In this document: positions 27,516 to 38,300 of the stretch, piece by piece
Layout of the letters: each line of letters begins with the position of its first letter
How positions within the stretch are numbered: position 1 is the stretch's first letter
Source: CAYJFD01 sp964369605
GTDB lineage: Bacteria; Bacteroidota; Bacteroidia; Bacteroidales; UBA932
Direction: 5' to 3'
Assembly (NCBI GenBank): GCA_964369605.1
Contig: CAYJFD010000003.1
Location: 21,778-85,777, forward strand
DNA: 64,000 nucleotides
Translations under genes and position numbers: made by a program
The notes under the pieces: generated by a model
Seen by the model: the letters and a program-made list of their open reading frames with translations, nothing else
Told to the model about the DNA's origin: nothing
Database searches by the model: none

Positions 27516-28745
27516 ATGGAATATTCAAATTTAATTAGCACTTTCGCTGAGTTTAAAGAGCTTAAAAACATTGATAGACCTACTATGATGAGCGTCTTAG
27601 AGGACATCTTTCGCGGTCAACTTACAAGAATGTATGGTTCGGCTGACAATTTTGATATCATTATCAATATTGATAAAGGTGACTTTGAGATCTGGAGAAA
27701 TAGAGAGGTTGTTGAAACTGTGGAAGACTCAAATACACAGATAGCTAAGAGTGAGGTTGATAAAATAGATGATAGCTACGAAATCGGTGAAGATTTTACT
27801 GAGGAGATTAAATTTGCGGACTTCGGAAGACGAGGCATCTTAAATTTAAGACAGAGTCTTGCAAGTAGGATAATGGACATAGAGAAGGCTAATTTATTTA
27901 ATAAATACAAGAACAAGATAGGTGAGATCCTTGTTGGTGAGATATACCAGGTTTGGAAGAAAGAAACGCTTATCATGGATGAAGAAGGTAATGAGTTAGT
28001 ACTTCCTAAGACTGAACAAATCCCATCTGATTTTTTCAGAAAAGGAGATACAGCTAAAGCAGTTATTAAGAATGTAGAGATGAGAAATAGCACTCCTATT
28101 ATCACTCTTTCTAGAACTGCGCCTGAATTCTTAGAGAGACTTTTTGAGCAAGAGGTACCAGAGATATTTGACGGCTTAATAACGATTAAGAAAGTTGTTC
28201 GTATTCCAGGAGAAAGAGCTAAGGTGTCTGTTGAATCTTACGACGAGCGCATAGACCCTGTTGGAGCTTGTGTAGGTGTTAAGGGTTCAAGAATACATAG
28301 AATAGTAAGAGAATTAAGAAATGAGAATATTGATATCATTAACTGGACATCAAATATTCAACTTCTAATCCAAAGAACTCTTAGTCCTGCGAAAGTATCT
28401 TCTATGAAGGTAAATGAGGACACTAAGACTATTATCGTTTATCTAAAACCTAGCGAGGTATCGCTAGCTATAGGTAAGGGTGGTAACAACATCAAACTTG
28501 CCAGCCAATTAGCGGGGTATGAAATAGATGTATTTAGAGAAATCGACGATGAGGAGGAGGACGTACTTCTTCCAGCTTTCTCTGACGAAATAGATCAATG
28601 GATACTTGATGCACTAAAGGCTATAGGCTGTGACACTGCTAAGAGTGTACTATCACTATCAGTTGAAGAGATAGTAAAAAGAGCAGATTTAGAGGAAGAA
28701 ACCGTAATAGAAATTCAGAAGATTCTCCAGTCAGAATTTGAATAA
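27516..28745 (+). CDS. nusA: Transcription termination/antitermination protein NusA
   Basis: NusA binds RNA polymerase and nascent RNA and affects pausing, termination and antitermination. The 409-aa protein has an N-terminal polymerase-binding domain (residues ~1-130), an S1 domain (~140-200) and two KH domains, with VGVKGSRIHRIV and IGKGGNNIKLAS as the GxxG loops. A short C-terminal part includes a helix-hairpin-like segment. It lies between rimP and infB, the standard order. Confidence 0.96.
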   Translation: MEYSNLISTFAEFKELKNIDRPTMMSVLEDIFRGQLTRMYGSADNFDIIINIDKGDFEIWRNREVVETVEDSNTQIAKSEVDKIDDSYEIGEDFTEEIKFADFGRRGILNLRQSLASRIMDIEKANLFNKYKNKIGEILVGEIYQVWKKETLIMDEEGNELVLPKTEQIPSDFFRKGDTAKAVIKNVEMRNSTPIITLSRTAPEFLERLFEQEVPEIFDGLITIKKVVRIPGERAKVSVESYDERIDPVGACVGVKGSRIHRIVRELRNENIDIINWTSNIQLLIQRTLSPAKVSSMKVNEDTKTIIVYLKPSEVSLAIGKGGNNIKLASQLAGYEIDVFREIDDEEEDVLLPAFSDEIDQWILDALKAIGCDTAKSVLSLSVEEIVKRADLEEETVIEIQKILQSEFE

Positions 28746-28757
28746 AAAAGAAAAGAA

Positions 28758-31700
28758 ATGGCAGAAAACAAAAACATAAGACTAAATAAGGTCTTGAAGG
28801 AATTTAATGTTGGAATCGGGACTGTTACCGAATTCCTTGCGAAGAAAGGTATAGAGATAGAGGCTAAACCAAATACCCTACTAGATTCTAATGCTTACAA
28901 TCTTATCGCTAAGGAATTTGGCAAGGATCTTTTGATTAAGCAGGAATCCGAAAAGATCAGCCTTAATGTTAAGAAGATAACAGCCCAAGATAACGAAGAT
29001 AAGTCAGAGGAATCTATAGATCAGGAAGTTATTATCAAATCAAATATTAATAGCGCACCTATCGCCCCTGTTACAAACGAGACAGAGAAAAACACCACTG
29101 ACTCTAAAGCTGTGTCTGAAACTGTGCCAGTTTCTACGCCAGAAAAAGATATTAAAGTGAACGCTGAGGCTACAAAAGAACCAGTAGCTGAGCCTATTAA
29201 AGAGAATAAAGAAGCTGTAGCTAGTGAGTCATCTAAGGAAGAGAGCAGTACTCCAGCAGCAGGTGAGATTAAAATCTTAGGCAAGATAGATTTAGACTCA
29301 AAACCGGCTAAGGTTGAGCCTAAGGCTGAATCTAAGACTGAGGTAATCGAAGAAAATAATAAAGTGAGCGAACAGACAAAGAATCCCCTAGATTTCAAAC
29401 AGCAAATTCCTGCAAAAGTAGCACGAGCTGAACTAAAGAAAGAAAATAAAGCAGAAGCTAGACTTGAGCAAAAGAAAGCTGAAAAAGCTCTAAAGGCTCA
29501 AACACCTGCTAAGGTTGAAAAGGTAGAGGCTGCTCCAGTACAAAAGGAAGAAAAGAAAGCTGACGTTATCGAGCATATCGAGACTAAGGTAAATAAACTA
29601 GCTGGTCCTGTTATTAGTGGAACTATCGACCTATCTCAGTTTGAGAAAAAGCCAAGTTCTAATAACAATAAGAATCAAAAGAAAGGGAAGAGAGAGAGAA
29701 TTAGTAACCAAGGACGCGAAAGAGTTGATATTAACAAGGAAGCTGCTAAGAAGAATAATCCTGGTGGTAGAAATCCTCAACAGAGGACTAATAATCCGAA
29801 TAATAACAACAACAATAATAGCAATAATCCAAACAATAATAACGCATCTAACAATCCTAATGCTCAAAGAGCTAGACAGAATCAGGCTAATCCGAATTCT
29901 CGTCGTAATAAAAAGGATCGCTTTACTAAACCAGTACAGCCTGAGGTAGATGAGGATCAAATCCAAAAGCAAATCAAGGAAACTTACGCTCGTATGACCG
30001 AGGGTAAGGGTAAAACTAAAGGCTCTAAATACCGTAAGGAGAAAAGAGATCAAATAAGCCAGAAGCGCCAAGAAGAGATGGAGATGGAGGAGCTAACTAG
30101 CAACATCTTAAAAGTTACAGAGTTCGTAACAGTGAACGAGCTAGCTATTATGATGGACACGGCGGTAGTAAAGGTTATCGAGGCTTGTATGAATCTTGGT
30201 CTTATGGTATCTATTAACCAACGTCTTGACGCTGAGGCGCTAGTACTAGTAGCTGAGGAATTTGGATATAAAATTGAATTTGTAACAGCAGATATTACAG
30301 AGGCTATCGAAGAGGATGTAGACCTAGAGGAGGATTTAATCGAAAGACCTCCTATCGTAACTGTAATGGGTCACGTAGACCACGGTAAGACTTCATTACT
30401 TGACTATATTCGTAGCGCTAACGTTATCGCTGGTGAAGCTGGAGGTATTACTCAGCACATCGGAGCTTACAACGTAGAGTTAGAAAGTGGAAGAAGAATT
30501 ACCTTCCTTGATACTCCAGGTCACGAAGCCTTTACAGCGATGCGTGCAAGGGGAGCAAAAGTTACTGACTTAGCTATTATTATCGTAGCTGCTGACGACG
30601 CGATAATGCCTCAAACAGTAGAGGCTATTAACCACGCACAAGCTGCTGGAGTACCTATGGTATTCGCTATTAACAAAATGGATAAACCGGGAGCTAACGC
30701 TGAGAAAATCAGAGAACAACTCTCGCTTATGAATATTCTAGTAGAGGACTGGGGTGGTAAATACCAATGTCAAGAGATCTCTGCGAAGAACGGAACAAAT
30801 ATTGACCTACTTCTTGAGAAGGTTCTTCTTGAGACTGATATGTTAGAGCTTAAGGCTAACCCTAATAAGAGAGCAAAAGGATCGATTATCGAGTCTTCTC
30901 TTGACAAAGGACGTGGTTACCTTGCAACGATTCTTGTAGAGACAGGAACATTAAAGGTTGGTGACTTTATGCTTACAGGTAGTCATACTGGAAAAGTAAA
31001 GGCTATGTACAATGAGCGTGGTCAAAAGGTAAACGAGGCTGGCCCATCTTCTCCTGTTTCTGTATTAGGTCTTAATGGAGCACCTACAGCTGGTGAGACA
31101 TTCAACATCATGGCTAATGAGAAGGAAGCTAAAGATCTAGCAAATAAGAGAGAACAGCTTATACGTATTCAAGGACTTAGAACTCAGAAGCATATTACTC
31201 TTGAGGAAATCGGACGTCGTATCGCAGTTGGTAACTTCCAAGAACTTAATATTATCATCAAGGGAGACGTTGACGGTTCGATCGAGGCACTTTCTGATTC
31301 ACTTATCAAGCTTTCAACTGAAGAAATCCACGTTAATGTTATACATAAGGCAGTAGGAGCGATCTCTGAGTCTGACGTACTTCTAGCCGTTGCATCTAAT
31401 GCTATTATCATCGGTTTCCAGGTTCGCCCTGTTACATCTGCTAGAAAGTTAGCAGATAATGAAGAAATCGAAATCAGATTATACTCTATTATCTACGACG
31501 CTATCAACGAGGTAAGAAGTGGTATCGAGGGTATGCTTGCTCCAGAGGAAAAAGAAGAAGTAGTAGGAACAGCAGAGGTTAGAGAGACATTCAAGATATC
31601 TAAGGTTGGTACTATCGCAGGTTGTATGGTTAAAGATGGTAAGATCAACCGTAACTCTCAAATTAGAGTTATTAGAGACGGTATCGTTGTGTACACTGGT

Positions 31701-31850
31701 CTTCTTGGCTCTCTTAAGAGATTTAAGGATGATGTTAAAGAAGTATCTAATGGTTTTGACTGTGGTCTTAACGTAGAAGGATTCAACGATATCAAAGTAG
31801 GAGACGTTATCGAGGCTTACGCTATCGTACAAATCAAAAGGACATTATAA
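28758..31850 (+). CDS. infB: Translation initiation factor IF-2
   Basis: IF-2 is the GTPase that brings fMet-tRNA to the 30S subunit. The first ~450 residues are a long, low-complexity linker rich in Lys/Glu/Ala and then Asn, with runs such as [18 protein letters not shown] near residue 350. The G domain begins near 530 with GHVDHGKTS (G1, residue ~536), DTPGHEAF (G3), NKMDKPGA (G4) and SAKNGTN (G5). Domains II to IV follow to residue 1030. The enlarged N-terminus is usual in Bacteroidota. The gene is last in the operon and ends at a strong terminator. Confidence 0.97.
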   Translation: MAENKNIRLNKVLKEFNVGIGTVTEFLAKKGIEIEAKPNTLLDSNAYNLIAKEFGKDLLIKQESEKISLNVKKITAQDNEDKSEESIDQEVIIKSNINSAPIAPVTNETEKNTTDSKAVSETVPVSTPEKDIKVNAEATKEPVAEPIKENKEAVASESSKEESSTPAAGEIKILGKIDLDSKPAKVEPKAESKTEVIEENNKVSEQTKNPLDFKQQIPAKVARAELKKENKAEARLEQKKAEKALKAQTPAKVEKVEAAPVQKEEKKADVIEHIETKVNKLAGPVISGTIDLSQFEKKPSSNNNKNQKKGKRERISNQGRERVDINKEAAKKNNPGGRNPQQRTNNPNNNNNNNSNNPNNNNASNNPNAQRARQNQANPNSRRNKKDRFTKPVQPEVDEDQIQKQIKETYARMTEGKGKTKGSKYRKEKRDQISQKRQEEMEMEELTSNILKVTEFVTVNELAIMMDTAVVKVIEACMNLGLMVSINQRLDAEALVLVAEEFGYKIEFVTADITEAIEEDVDLEEDLIERPPIVTVMGHVDHGKTSLLDYIRSANVIAGEAGGITQHIGAYNVELESGRRITFLDTPGHEAFTAMRARGAKVTDLAIIIVAADDAIMPQTVEAINHAQAAGVPMVFAINKMDKPGANAEKIREQLSLMNILVEDWGGKYQCQEISAKNGTNIDLLLEKVLLETDMLELKANPNKRAKGSIIESSLDKGRGYLATILVETGTLKVGDFMLTGSHTGKVKAMYNERGQKVNEAGPSSPVSVLGLNGAPTAGETFNIMANEKEAKDLANKREQLIRIQGLRTQKHITLEEIGRRIAVGNFQELNIIIKGDVDGSIEALSDSLIKLSTEEIHVNVIHKAVGAISESDVLLAVASNAIIIGFQVRPVTSARKLADNEEIEIRLYSIIYDAINEVRSGIEGMLAPEEKEEVVGTAEVRETFKISKVGTIAGCMVKDGKINRNSQIRVIRDGIVVYTGLLGSLKRFKDDVKEVSNGFDCGLNVEGFNDIKVGDVIEAYAIVQIKRTL

Positions 31851-31880
31851 TCAATCGAAAAACGATTATAACATAAAAAA

Positions 31881-31914
31881 AACTGCTTTAATCTCTTAGC
31901 TGATTAAAGCAGTT
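31881..31914. terminator. Bidirectional terminator after infB
   Basis: AACTGCTTTAATC (31881-31893) pairs perfectly with GATTAAAGCAGTT (31902-31914). A-tracts and T-tracts flank it on the two sides, serving infB and the convergent small gene. Confidence 0.88.
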
Positions 31915-31929
31915 TTTTTATACAGCTAC

Positions 31930-32373
31930 CTACTTTCTATTTTCGTAGTGCTCTTGGCTTATGTTATAGATGTATTTGCGACGTATTTGATCTGGTAATG
32001 GGGTCATAATGTTATTTTCTTGTCCATCACAGCGGCGATACCATACTTCTTTCTTATCCGGAAAAACTATCTTTACTGAGTCTGCGTGTATTAGTGATAC
32101 ATCTGGGCCTTCATAGGCAGATAGGGTCAAACGATAGCGAAATTCAAGAGAGTCTAAAGATTTAAGGTTCCATGTATGCTCAAAGTATTCACGATCACCT
32201 GCCCAGTTTATTCCCCAAGCATGAATCTCTACATCATGCTCACTCGTATTTGTGTATAAATATGTTGATTTCATATCATATTCCAATATAACTGTACCAC
32301 CTGTAGGTGTACAACTAAATAGAAAACTAAGCAAAGCGCTTATGATAAAAATCTTTGTAAATATATTTTTCAT
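31930..32373 (-). CDS. Small lipoprotein of unknown function, RRCD-motif paralogue 1
   Basis: I do not recognise this family. The 147-aa protein has a lipoprotein signal ending in FLFSC and then a domain with many short strands. Its signature is DSVKIVFPDKKEVWYRRCD in the C-terminal third. The next gene upstream encodes a protein of the same length with the matching DSLRIIFNGERELWFRRCD, so the two are tandem paralogues 7 bp apart and probably in one transcript. The domain may be immunoglobulin-like or lipocalin-like, but this is a guess from strand density. Confidence 0.78.
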   Translation of the reverse strand: MKNIFTKIFIISALLSFLFSCTPTGGTVILEYDMKSTYLYTNTSEHDVEIHAWGINWAGDREYFEHTWNLKSLDSLEFRYRLTLSAYEGPDVSLIHADSVKIVFPDKKEVWYRRCDGQENNIMTPLPDQIRRKYIYNISQEHYENRK

Positions 32374-32380
32374 AGTGAAT

Positions 32381-32824
32381 TTAGTTTATAGGTGTTGATT
32401 TATTATACATATCCTCTGTTATCTCATAAGTAAAGCTAATCACATGATTATTTACTCTCTCTCGCTTTGCAAATTTCTCTTTTAGAATATTAGCATCTAA
32501 ATTATCACATCTCCTAAACCATAACTCCCTTTCTCCATTGAAGATTATTCTCAAAGAATCACAAAAAAATACGACTCTGTCTATGTGAGCATGAGCGTGG
32601 TGAGACATCTTTAATTCCGTATGTGATTCTATCTCCCACAGATGTTGTTTCTCTCCCTCATGCTCAGCACCAAAATAGCCTTCTAATGTGACATTATAGG
32701 CAGTTTCATTTACATAGTGACAACGATATCCTAACCAAGCAGGCATATTCGAAGATATTCCCTTTATTATGCCCACTAATAATAAAGCGATTGTCACTGA
32801 AATAAATAATGTTTTCTTTTTCAT
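32381..32824 (-). CDS. Small exported protein of unknown function, RRCD-motif paralogue 2
   Basis: This 147-aa protein has an N-terminal hydrophobic segment (residues ~5-22) that looks like a signal anchor or signal peptide but has no good lipobox. The mature part contains VNETAYNVTLEGYFG and a His-rich stretch (SHHAHAHID) before the DSLRIIF and WFRRCD motifs it shares with its neighbour. It is the first gene of the pair. The two have diverged strongly outside the motif region, so the duplication is old. Confidence 0.76.
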   Translation of the reverse strand: MKKKTLFISVTIALLLVGIIKGISSNMPAWLGYRCHYVNETAYNVTLEGYFGAEHEGEKQHLWEIESHTELKMSHHAHAHIDRVVFFCDSLRIIFNGERELWFRRCDNLDANILKEKFAKRERVNNHVISFTYEITEDMYNKSTPIN

Positions 32825-32852
32825 TTGTTTATAAAGTTAGAAAGGTTAAAGT

Positions 32853-32886
32853 TAAAAGGTGAAGGGTAAAAGGTGAAGGGTAAAAG
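32853..32886. repeat. 14-bp tandem repeat, about 2.4 copies
   Basis: TAAAAGGTGAAGGG occurs twice in tandem, followed by TAAAAG. It lies 30 bp upstream of the paralogue 2 start, within its likely promoter region. Confidence 0.75.
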
Positions 32887-33037
32887 AATTGAAATATGGT
32901 TCACGTCTACCCTCTTGACCTAAAGGACAGAACACGAAAGAAAATCGTGAAGCTTTAAGGCTTTTAGCCTGTTATTTAAAATAGACATAGATACCATAGT
33001 TTAAGTTATTTGTAGCTATATATAAATTTTCGCCCCA

Positions 33038-33061
33038 AATATAATAATAATAATAATAAAT
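33038..33061. repeat. AAT trinucleotide microsatellite
   Basis: Seven or so AAT units in a row in non-coding DNA. Such runs can vary in length between strains. Confidence 0.75.
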
Positions 33062-33306
33062 ATTTAATAAAATTAGTTTAAAATCTACATTTGTCGAATA
33101 AAAACACAAGACTTAATGATTCACCGCTAAGGATATTTTTCTAGCTGTTTTTATATGCAATTTTCACCTCCAAGCCCCCTTTAGCTAAAAAGAGTAGCTA
33201 TTTCTGGGTCAACATTTGTTATTTTAGTTAGATTTATCCAATTTATCTTGGGGCTAGCGCCACATATACCTTTGTTAAGTGGAAATAGGAATAGGACATA
33301 AGGTAT

Positions 33307-34185
33307 CTATTGGTAGTATATTGTAAATTTAATAAATCCTTCAAATACATCTGTCGTGGAATATATCTCTTTTAAACTTCCATCCTCATTTGTTTGATAA
33401 TCGAAATAAATATTTTGTTCCTCTGTACTATAGTTATTTTTAATTAATATGGAAGACAAATAATTCTTATTACTATCTCCAAAATAACATAACCACTGAA
33501 AGACATCTGGTATTTGTTCTCTAGAAGCCAATATAGAAAATGTATGTGCAGGGCTGAGTATCCCACTTAAATCTTGACTAGATTCCTTTATTTCTTGCGT
33601 CGAATATTTTAATTCGAGTATAAAATTATCGCTTGTAACACTAAGAATATTTCCATCTTCCCACTCATACTCTAACTTATGTACAGTAGAAGCTGTTTTT
33701 TCTGTAATTTCTACCAATTGTCTACCATTATAATTGTATTCTCTTATATATTCTACGCCCCGTTCATCATCTGTGTATGATGATTCTATTATTTTCTCGT
33801 CATCATCTAGAATATATTTCTCTATTAGGGTACGTGTATACCACTTCGCATTTGCTTCATCGCCATAGAGAAACTCTTTATATCTATATTCGAAGTGCAA
33901 CTCTAGGTTATTATTGTCTATATATTTAAGTTGATATTTAGAATATAAACCTATCCCTTCTGGATCTAGACCACTTTCCTCAGGGTCTTCACTTTTGCTA
34001 AAAACTTCTATTAGCCTACCTTTGTCATCATACGTAAATACGAGAGGCATAGGTTCATATATACTGTTAGTTACTATTACCTTATCTATCTTAGGAATAC
34101 TCGAGTTATTGTCGTCAGTATCTTTCCCTTTATTACAACTAACAAACACTAGCACTATGGCTAGCAAATAAAATATCTTCTTCAT
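33307..34185 (-). CDS. Lipoprotein of unknown function with YD-like strands
   Basis: The 292-aa protein has a lipoprotein signal (VFVSC, Cys near residue 17) and an acidic, Asn-rich linker. Repeated beta segments of the form FTYDDKGRLIEV, EYNYNGRQLVEI and KLEYEWEDGNI follow. These resemble the YD-like strands of Bacteroidales DUF4595-type lipoproteins, although I cannot confirm the family. It has its own -7 box and no close neighbour, and is probably a surface or periplasmic protein. Confidence 0.72.
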   Translation of the reverse strand: MKKIFYLLAIVLVFVSCNKGKDTDDNNSSIPKIDKVIVTNSIYEPMPLVFTYDDKGRLIEVFSKSEDPEESGLDPEGIGLYSKYQLKYIDNNNLELHFEYRYKEFLYGDEANAKWYTRTLIEKYILDDDEKIIESSYTDDERGVEYIREYNYNGRQLVEITEKTASTVHKLEYEWEDGNILSVTSDNFILELKYSTQEIKESSQDLSGILSPAHTFSILASREQIPDVFQWLCYFGDSNKNYLSSILIKNNYSTEEQNIYFDYQTNEDGSLKEIYSTTDVFEGFIKFTIYYQ

Positions 34186-34222
34186 AGCATAGTTTTTAAG
34201 TTATTATTAATCTTTATGTTTA

Positions 34223-34230
34223 CAAAGATA
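34223..34230 (-). promoter_or_regulatory. Candidate -7 box for the 34.2-kb lipoprotein
   Basis: TATCTTTG on the minus strand, 37 bp before the ATG. No clear -33 box is seen. Confidence 0.45.
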
Positions 34231-34289
34231 ATAATTTTAACACTTCAGTTCATTTTTCAGCACTCAGATATCTAAAAAAGTATTTTTAT

Positions 34290-34297
34290 TATATTTG
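34290..34297 (+). promoter_or_regulatory. Candidate -7 box for the KAS III-like gene
   Basis: TATATTTG, 27 bp before the chosen ATG at 34325. It overlaps the upstream alternative start at 34295, which argues against that start. Confidence 0.5.
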
Positions 34298-34324
34298 TGC
34301 CACTTTTTAGAATTGAAAAATTTT

Positions 34325-35275
34325 ATGAATTTATTTATAAACTCCTTAGGTCACTATATTCCACAAACTAGAATTGGCAATGACTATTTTTTTCCTTTAA
34401 ATGGTTTAACAAATGAGTGGATAATACAAAGGACAGGCATAGAAACACGTTCTCGCGCATTAGAAGGCGAGGATACAAATATATTAGGAGAAAAGGCTGT
34501 CAGAAATGCTCTCAAGAAGCTTCCTTACGAGATAAGCGAGGTCGATCTTGTAGTTTCAGCATCCTACACTCCAAACGACTTAGTACACACTCCGTCGCAT
34601 CACGCCCAAAGAGTCTTTAATATCCCTAACGCTAAAGCTCTATACGTATCAACAGCTTGTTCCTCAGTCGCTAACGCAATAGAGATAATTGAAGGTTACT
34701 TTGCTTCTGGGAAAGCAAGTAAGGCCTTGCTTATAGCTGCGGATCACAATAGCTCATACTCAAATGATGAAGATCAGACGAACGGACATCTATGGGGGGA
34801 TGGAGCTGTTGCAATGTTTCTTTCGAAAGAACGCTTATCTGATAATGATTCTACTATAATAGATATATATACTAGATCTCTAGGGCACTTAGGGAAAGCG
34901 AATATATCTGTTAATGCCTTTCCTAGAAAGCAAGGTATTTCTATGCCTTATGGAAAGGATGTATTTGTGCACGCTTGTAAATATATGACAGAGTCTATTC
35001 AGCTCATCGTTGATCGCAATAATACTAAGCTAGAAGATATTAATTATGTTTCTGGACACCAAGCTAATTTAAGAATACTATCTAATACAGCTGAAAGCCT
35101 AAATCTTCGAGAAGAACAGCTTCTAGTCAATATTGATAAGGTAGGCAACACTGGCTGTGGAAGTCACCTTATAGCTATCTCCGAAAGATGGGATGAATTT
35201 TCAAAAGGAGAGAAGATCGTAGCAGTCGTTTTTGGTGGAGGATACTCTTGTGGTTCCTATATCATAGAGAAATAA
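34325..35275 (+). CDS. 3-oxoacyl-ACP synthase III (KAS III/FabH-like)
   Basis: KAS III enzymes condense an acyl-CoA with malonyl-ACP to start a fatty acid or related chain. The triad is visible: Cys in VSTACSS, His in GHQANLRIL and Asn in VGNTG. The segment after the Asn is GNTGCGSHLIA, whereas ordinary FabH has GNTSAAS, so this may be a specialised member rather than the housekeeping FabH. The 316-aa start at MNLFINSLGHYIPQ fits the family and a -7 box just upstream. It stands alone between convergent and divergent neighbours. Confidence 0.85.
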   Translation: MNLFINSLGHYIPQTRIGNDYFFPLNGLTNEWIIQRTGIETRSRALEGEDTNILGEKAVRNALKKLPYEISEVDLVVSASYTPNDLVHTPSHHAQRVFNIPNAKALYVSTACSSVANAIEIIEGYFASGKASKALLIAADHNSSYSNDEDQTNGHLWGDGAVAMFLSKERLSDNDSTIIDIYTRSLGHLGKANISVNAFPRKQGISMPYGKDVFVHACKYMTESIQLIVDRNNTKLEDINYVSGHQANLRILSNTAESLNLREEQLLVNIDKVGNTGCGSHLIAISERWDEFSKGEKIVAVVFGGGYSCGSYIIEK

Positions 35276-35304
35276 TCATCTAAATTTTGAATTTTGAGAT
35301 ATAA

Positions 35305-38300
35305 TTAAGAAACCTCCTCGACTTTGTTTGATTGAAAATACCAGATAAAGCCGCTTACATCATCATAGCCCATTTCCTTTAGTAGAGCCATATATCTTAG
35401 CACTTGCTTCTTATATTTAGCGGAGAAGAGTTTACCAAATTTATAGTCGATAACCTTTACTGCGCCATCCTTTATGACTACCCTATCAGGTATATATAGA
35501 TCACCTGTAGGGCTAATAATAGAGGCTTCATTCAAGACTTCGCTAGCTCGGTCATACCAGCCTAAGTGCTCGACACTTTCGATTTTTTCGACTAATTGAT
35601 CATACGTTTGTTGATATGTAGATGGTAGAAACTTACCTTGTTTTTGAGCATCTTCTAGGGAATCTCTTATGTCTTCCTTTGTTAGGACTCTAGAGAGTAT
35701 CTCGTGCATAAGAATACCATTAAGCCTGCTACTATCGTCCTCGATATAGTTAGCTGCCTTCGTTGATAGTTCCAGTCTTTTATCTATAGATTGAGAGTAG
35801 AACGTATCACTACTCTTTAACTCACAAGCGCTTATTTCTTCTTGAGATTTAATAATAGCCTCAAGTTTTGCCTCTTTTGGAAAACTTACTCTATTTATAG
35901 TATAGTCACCTAGGGTTTCACTTTCTACATCATCCCCTGATAGAAATTCTTGGGCTAGCATTTCAGATATGGATTTTACTTCTTTTAACTTTTCTGGTAT
36001 GTCCATATAAATGAACATAGCATCTACAGCCCTTGTAAAAGCCACATAGCTCACATTTAAAGCATCTATATACGAATATTTAAGTTCCTCGATGTATTCA
36101 TCTTTAAAGATTGTATTTACTAGTGACGAGCCTGTCTTTATAGGCACAAGGGGTAGATTATCAAATGGGGGCCTCTTTGGAGTACACCAAAGGAGCTTTC
36201 CTTTTTCCTTATAAAGTTTCGCCTCAAAAAAAGGTATGATTACTATTTTAAAATCTAGTCCCTTGGACTTGTGTATGGTCATTATTCTTATGGCTTGCTC
36301 TCCCTCTGGCACTGATATAGACTTCTTAACTCCTGAGTCGTCCCACCACTGAAGGAATCCTAATATATCTGAGGTATTATTGGCAACATAATCACTAACT
36401 AAATCAAGAAAGGCCTGTATGAAGACCTGTTCTTTAAGTTCATCTGGACTTAATAAACGTATTATCTCTTCACATATATTATATAGACTTGTTTCTGTTG
36501 GAACAAAAGTCTCGTTTGAGAATAGTATATCGGCTATAGGGTCATGGGACTGAGCACTTAGGTTTCTAATCTGCGATACTATCTTATTTACGACTACAGA
36601 GGAAGATATAAAGAGTGAATCCTCTGATACTACATTGTAGGAGTTGTCTATTAAAAATCTTGCTATTTTTTCTCCTTGAGAATTTTTTTGAACAAGGATG
36701 GCTATATCATTAAGTGAATATCCTAGGGCCTGTAATTTTTGAATCTGTGCTAAGATATCATTTGGTATGCGAAGCTCTTTATCTTCGCCATCCTTAGAAG
36801 TTTCTGTAAAGAAGTTAAGGCTAACTATTCCTCCACTTTTTGGAGTCTTTGGGGTGTTTTGTGCCACATCTGAATAAATACTTAATAGGCTAGTATTAGT
36901 CTCATCCTCGGATAAAGCGTTATATATCGACTGAACCTTAGCAACAGCACTCTTAAAAAAGGCATTATTAAAGTTAATTATTCCCTCTCGACTTCTCCAG
37001 TTAGTATCCAGAACTTTCTCATTTATAGCTCCCTTAAAATCTAAGGCTACTTGGCTATTTAGTAAGCGCCAGTCAGAGTTTCTCCAGCGGTAGATACTTT
37101 GCTTGACATCTCCGACGATTAGGTTTTCATTATTACTATCTACACTGTCTCTTAAGAGTGGGTAAAAGTTAGACCACTGCATAGTGGATGTGTCTTGAAA
37201 TTCATCTAGGAGGTAGTTTTCTATTCTAGAGCCTATTTTCTCATATACAAATGGTGTATCACTCCCATCTATTATCTTGTTTAAAAATTCTGTGGTCTCA
37301 GGTAAGAGTAGTAGGTTATTCTCTTTACAGTAGTCAACTACTGATTCTGATATATCATACAACACTCCTAATATATCAAGACTCTCTGTAATTTTAAGTG
37401 CAGTTGTGAATTCTTCATAGTCCTTAGCTGTAAAGAAGCTTAGTACCTCTGCCATCAGCGAGTTCATTCCATCCTCACTCATAGCAAGCACTGTAGCCTT
37501 TAATTCTGCCTTTGCTGTTTTACTTGTCCATTTGTCAGGACTGTCTACGGCAGCTCTGAACCTTACACCTGGAGGTTCACATGAGCCCTCTTTTAACTTA
37601 TTAAAATAGGAGAAGGCTGAGTTTTTACCATAAGAGAAGTCTTCTAGCTGTAGTGAGAATTTATTTAGCAGCTCCTCCCCTTGACAGCCATAGTCTTTGG
37701 CCTTTGCTTTAAAGTCATTAATTATTTGTCTCATCTTTGAGCGGTACTCTCGGAGTGCGCTCCTGTCTTTTAGTAAGTCCTTATGATCTTTACTCTTTAG
37801 TTTAAATTCTTCTGAGAAAAGATTTTTTCCTAAATCAAGTATCTGTGGCTGGATATTCCAACTCTTCCCCTCCTCAACTGCTGATTCAGACATTAGTATT
37901 AGCCAAGATAGGAGATCCTTCTTATCTTCTAATTTATTTAATAGCTCATCTACAGCTAATGATAAGATAGCTTCTTGATCTAATTCTACACTATAGGACG
38001 AATAATAGCCTAGTTCTTTTGCAAAGCTCCTTAGTACCTGCTGAAAGAATCTATCTATAGTACTTATGTTAAAGGCCGAGTAATCATTTAGTAATGTGAA
38101 TAATATTTTTTCAGCCACATTTTTTAGGTGAAAGGAATCATTTATCTTTCCTGCTAGCTGCGCCATTATTTCACTCGCATACGAGGATGTATCAGGAGAG
38201 GTACTTAGTATGTATAGCTCCTTAAGTATCCTTTGCTTCATCTGATCTGTCGCCTTATTTGTAAAGGTTACAGCTAAAATATTTTTGTATGGGCTTCTAT

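Larger units (their letters stand above)
32825..33306. other. AT-rich gene-free gap with simple repeats
   Basis: No supported gene lies in this 480-bp gap. It holds a 14-bp tandem repeat (TAAAAGGTGAAGGG at 32853-32866 and 32867-32880, plus a partial third copy) and an AAT microsatellite at about 33038-33061. No promoter or RNA could be assigned with confidence. Confidence 0.6.

Noticed and set aside
29617..30071. Open frames inside infB over the Asn-rich linker
   Set aside because: AAT/AAC runs leave other frames free of stops; the products are simple Ile-rich strings with no support.
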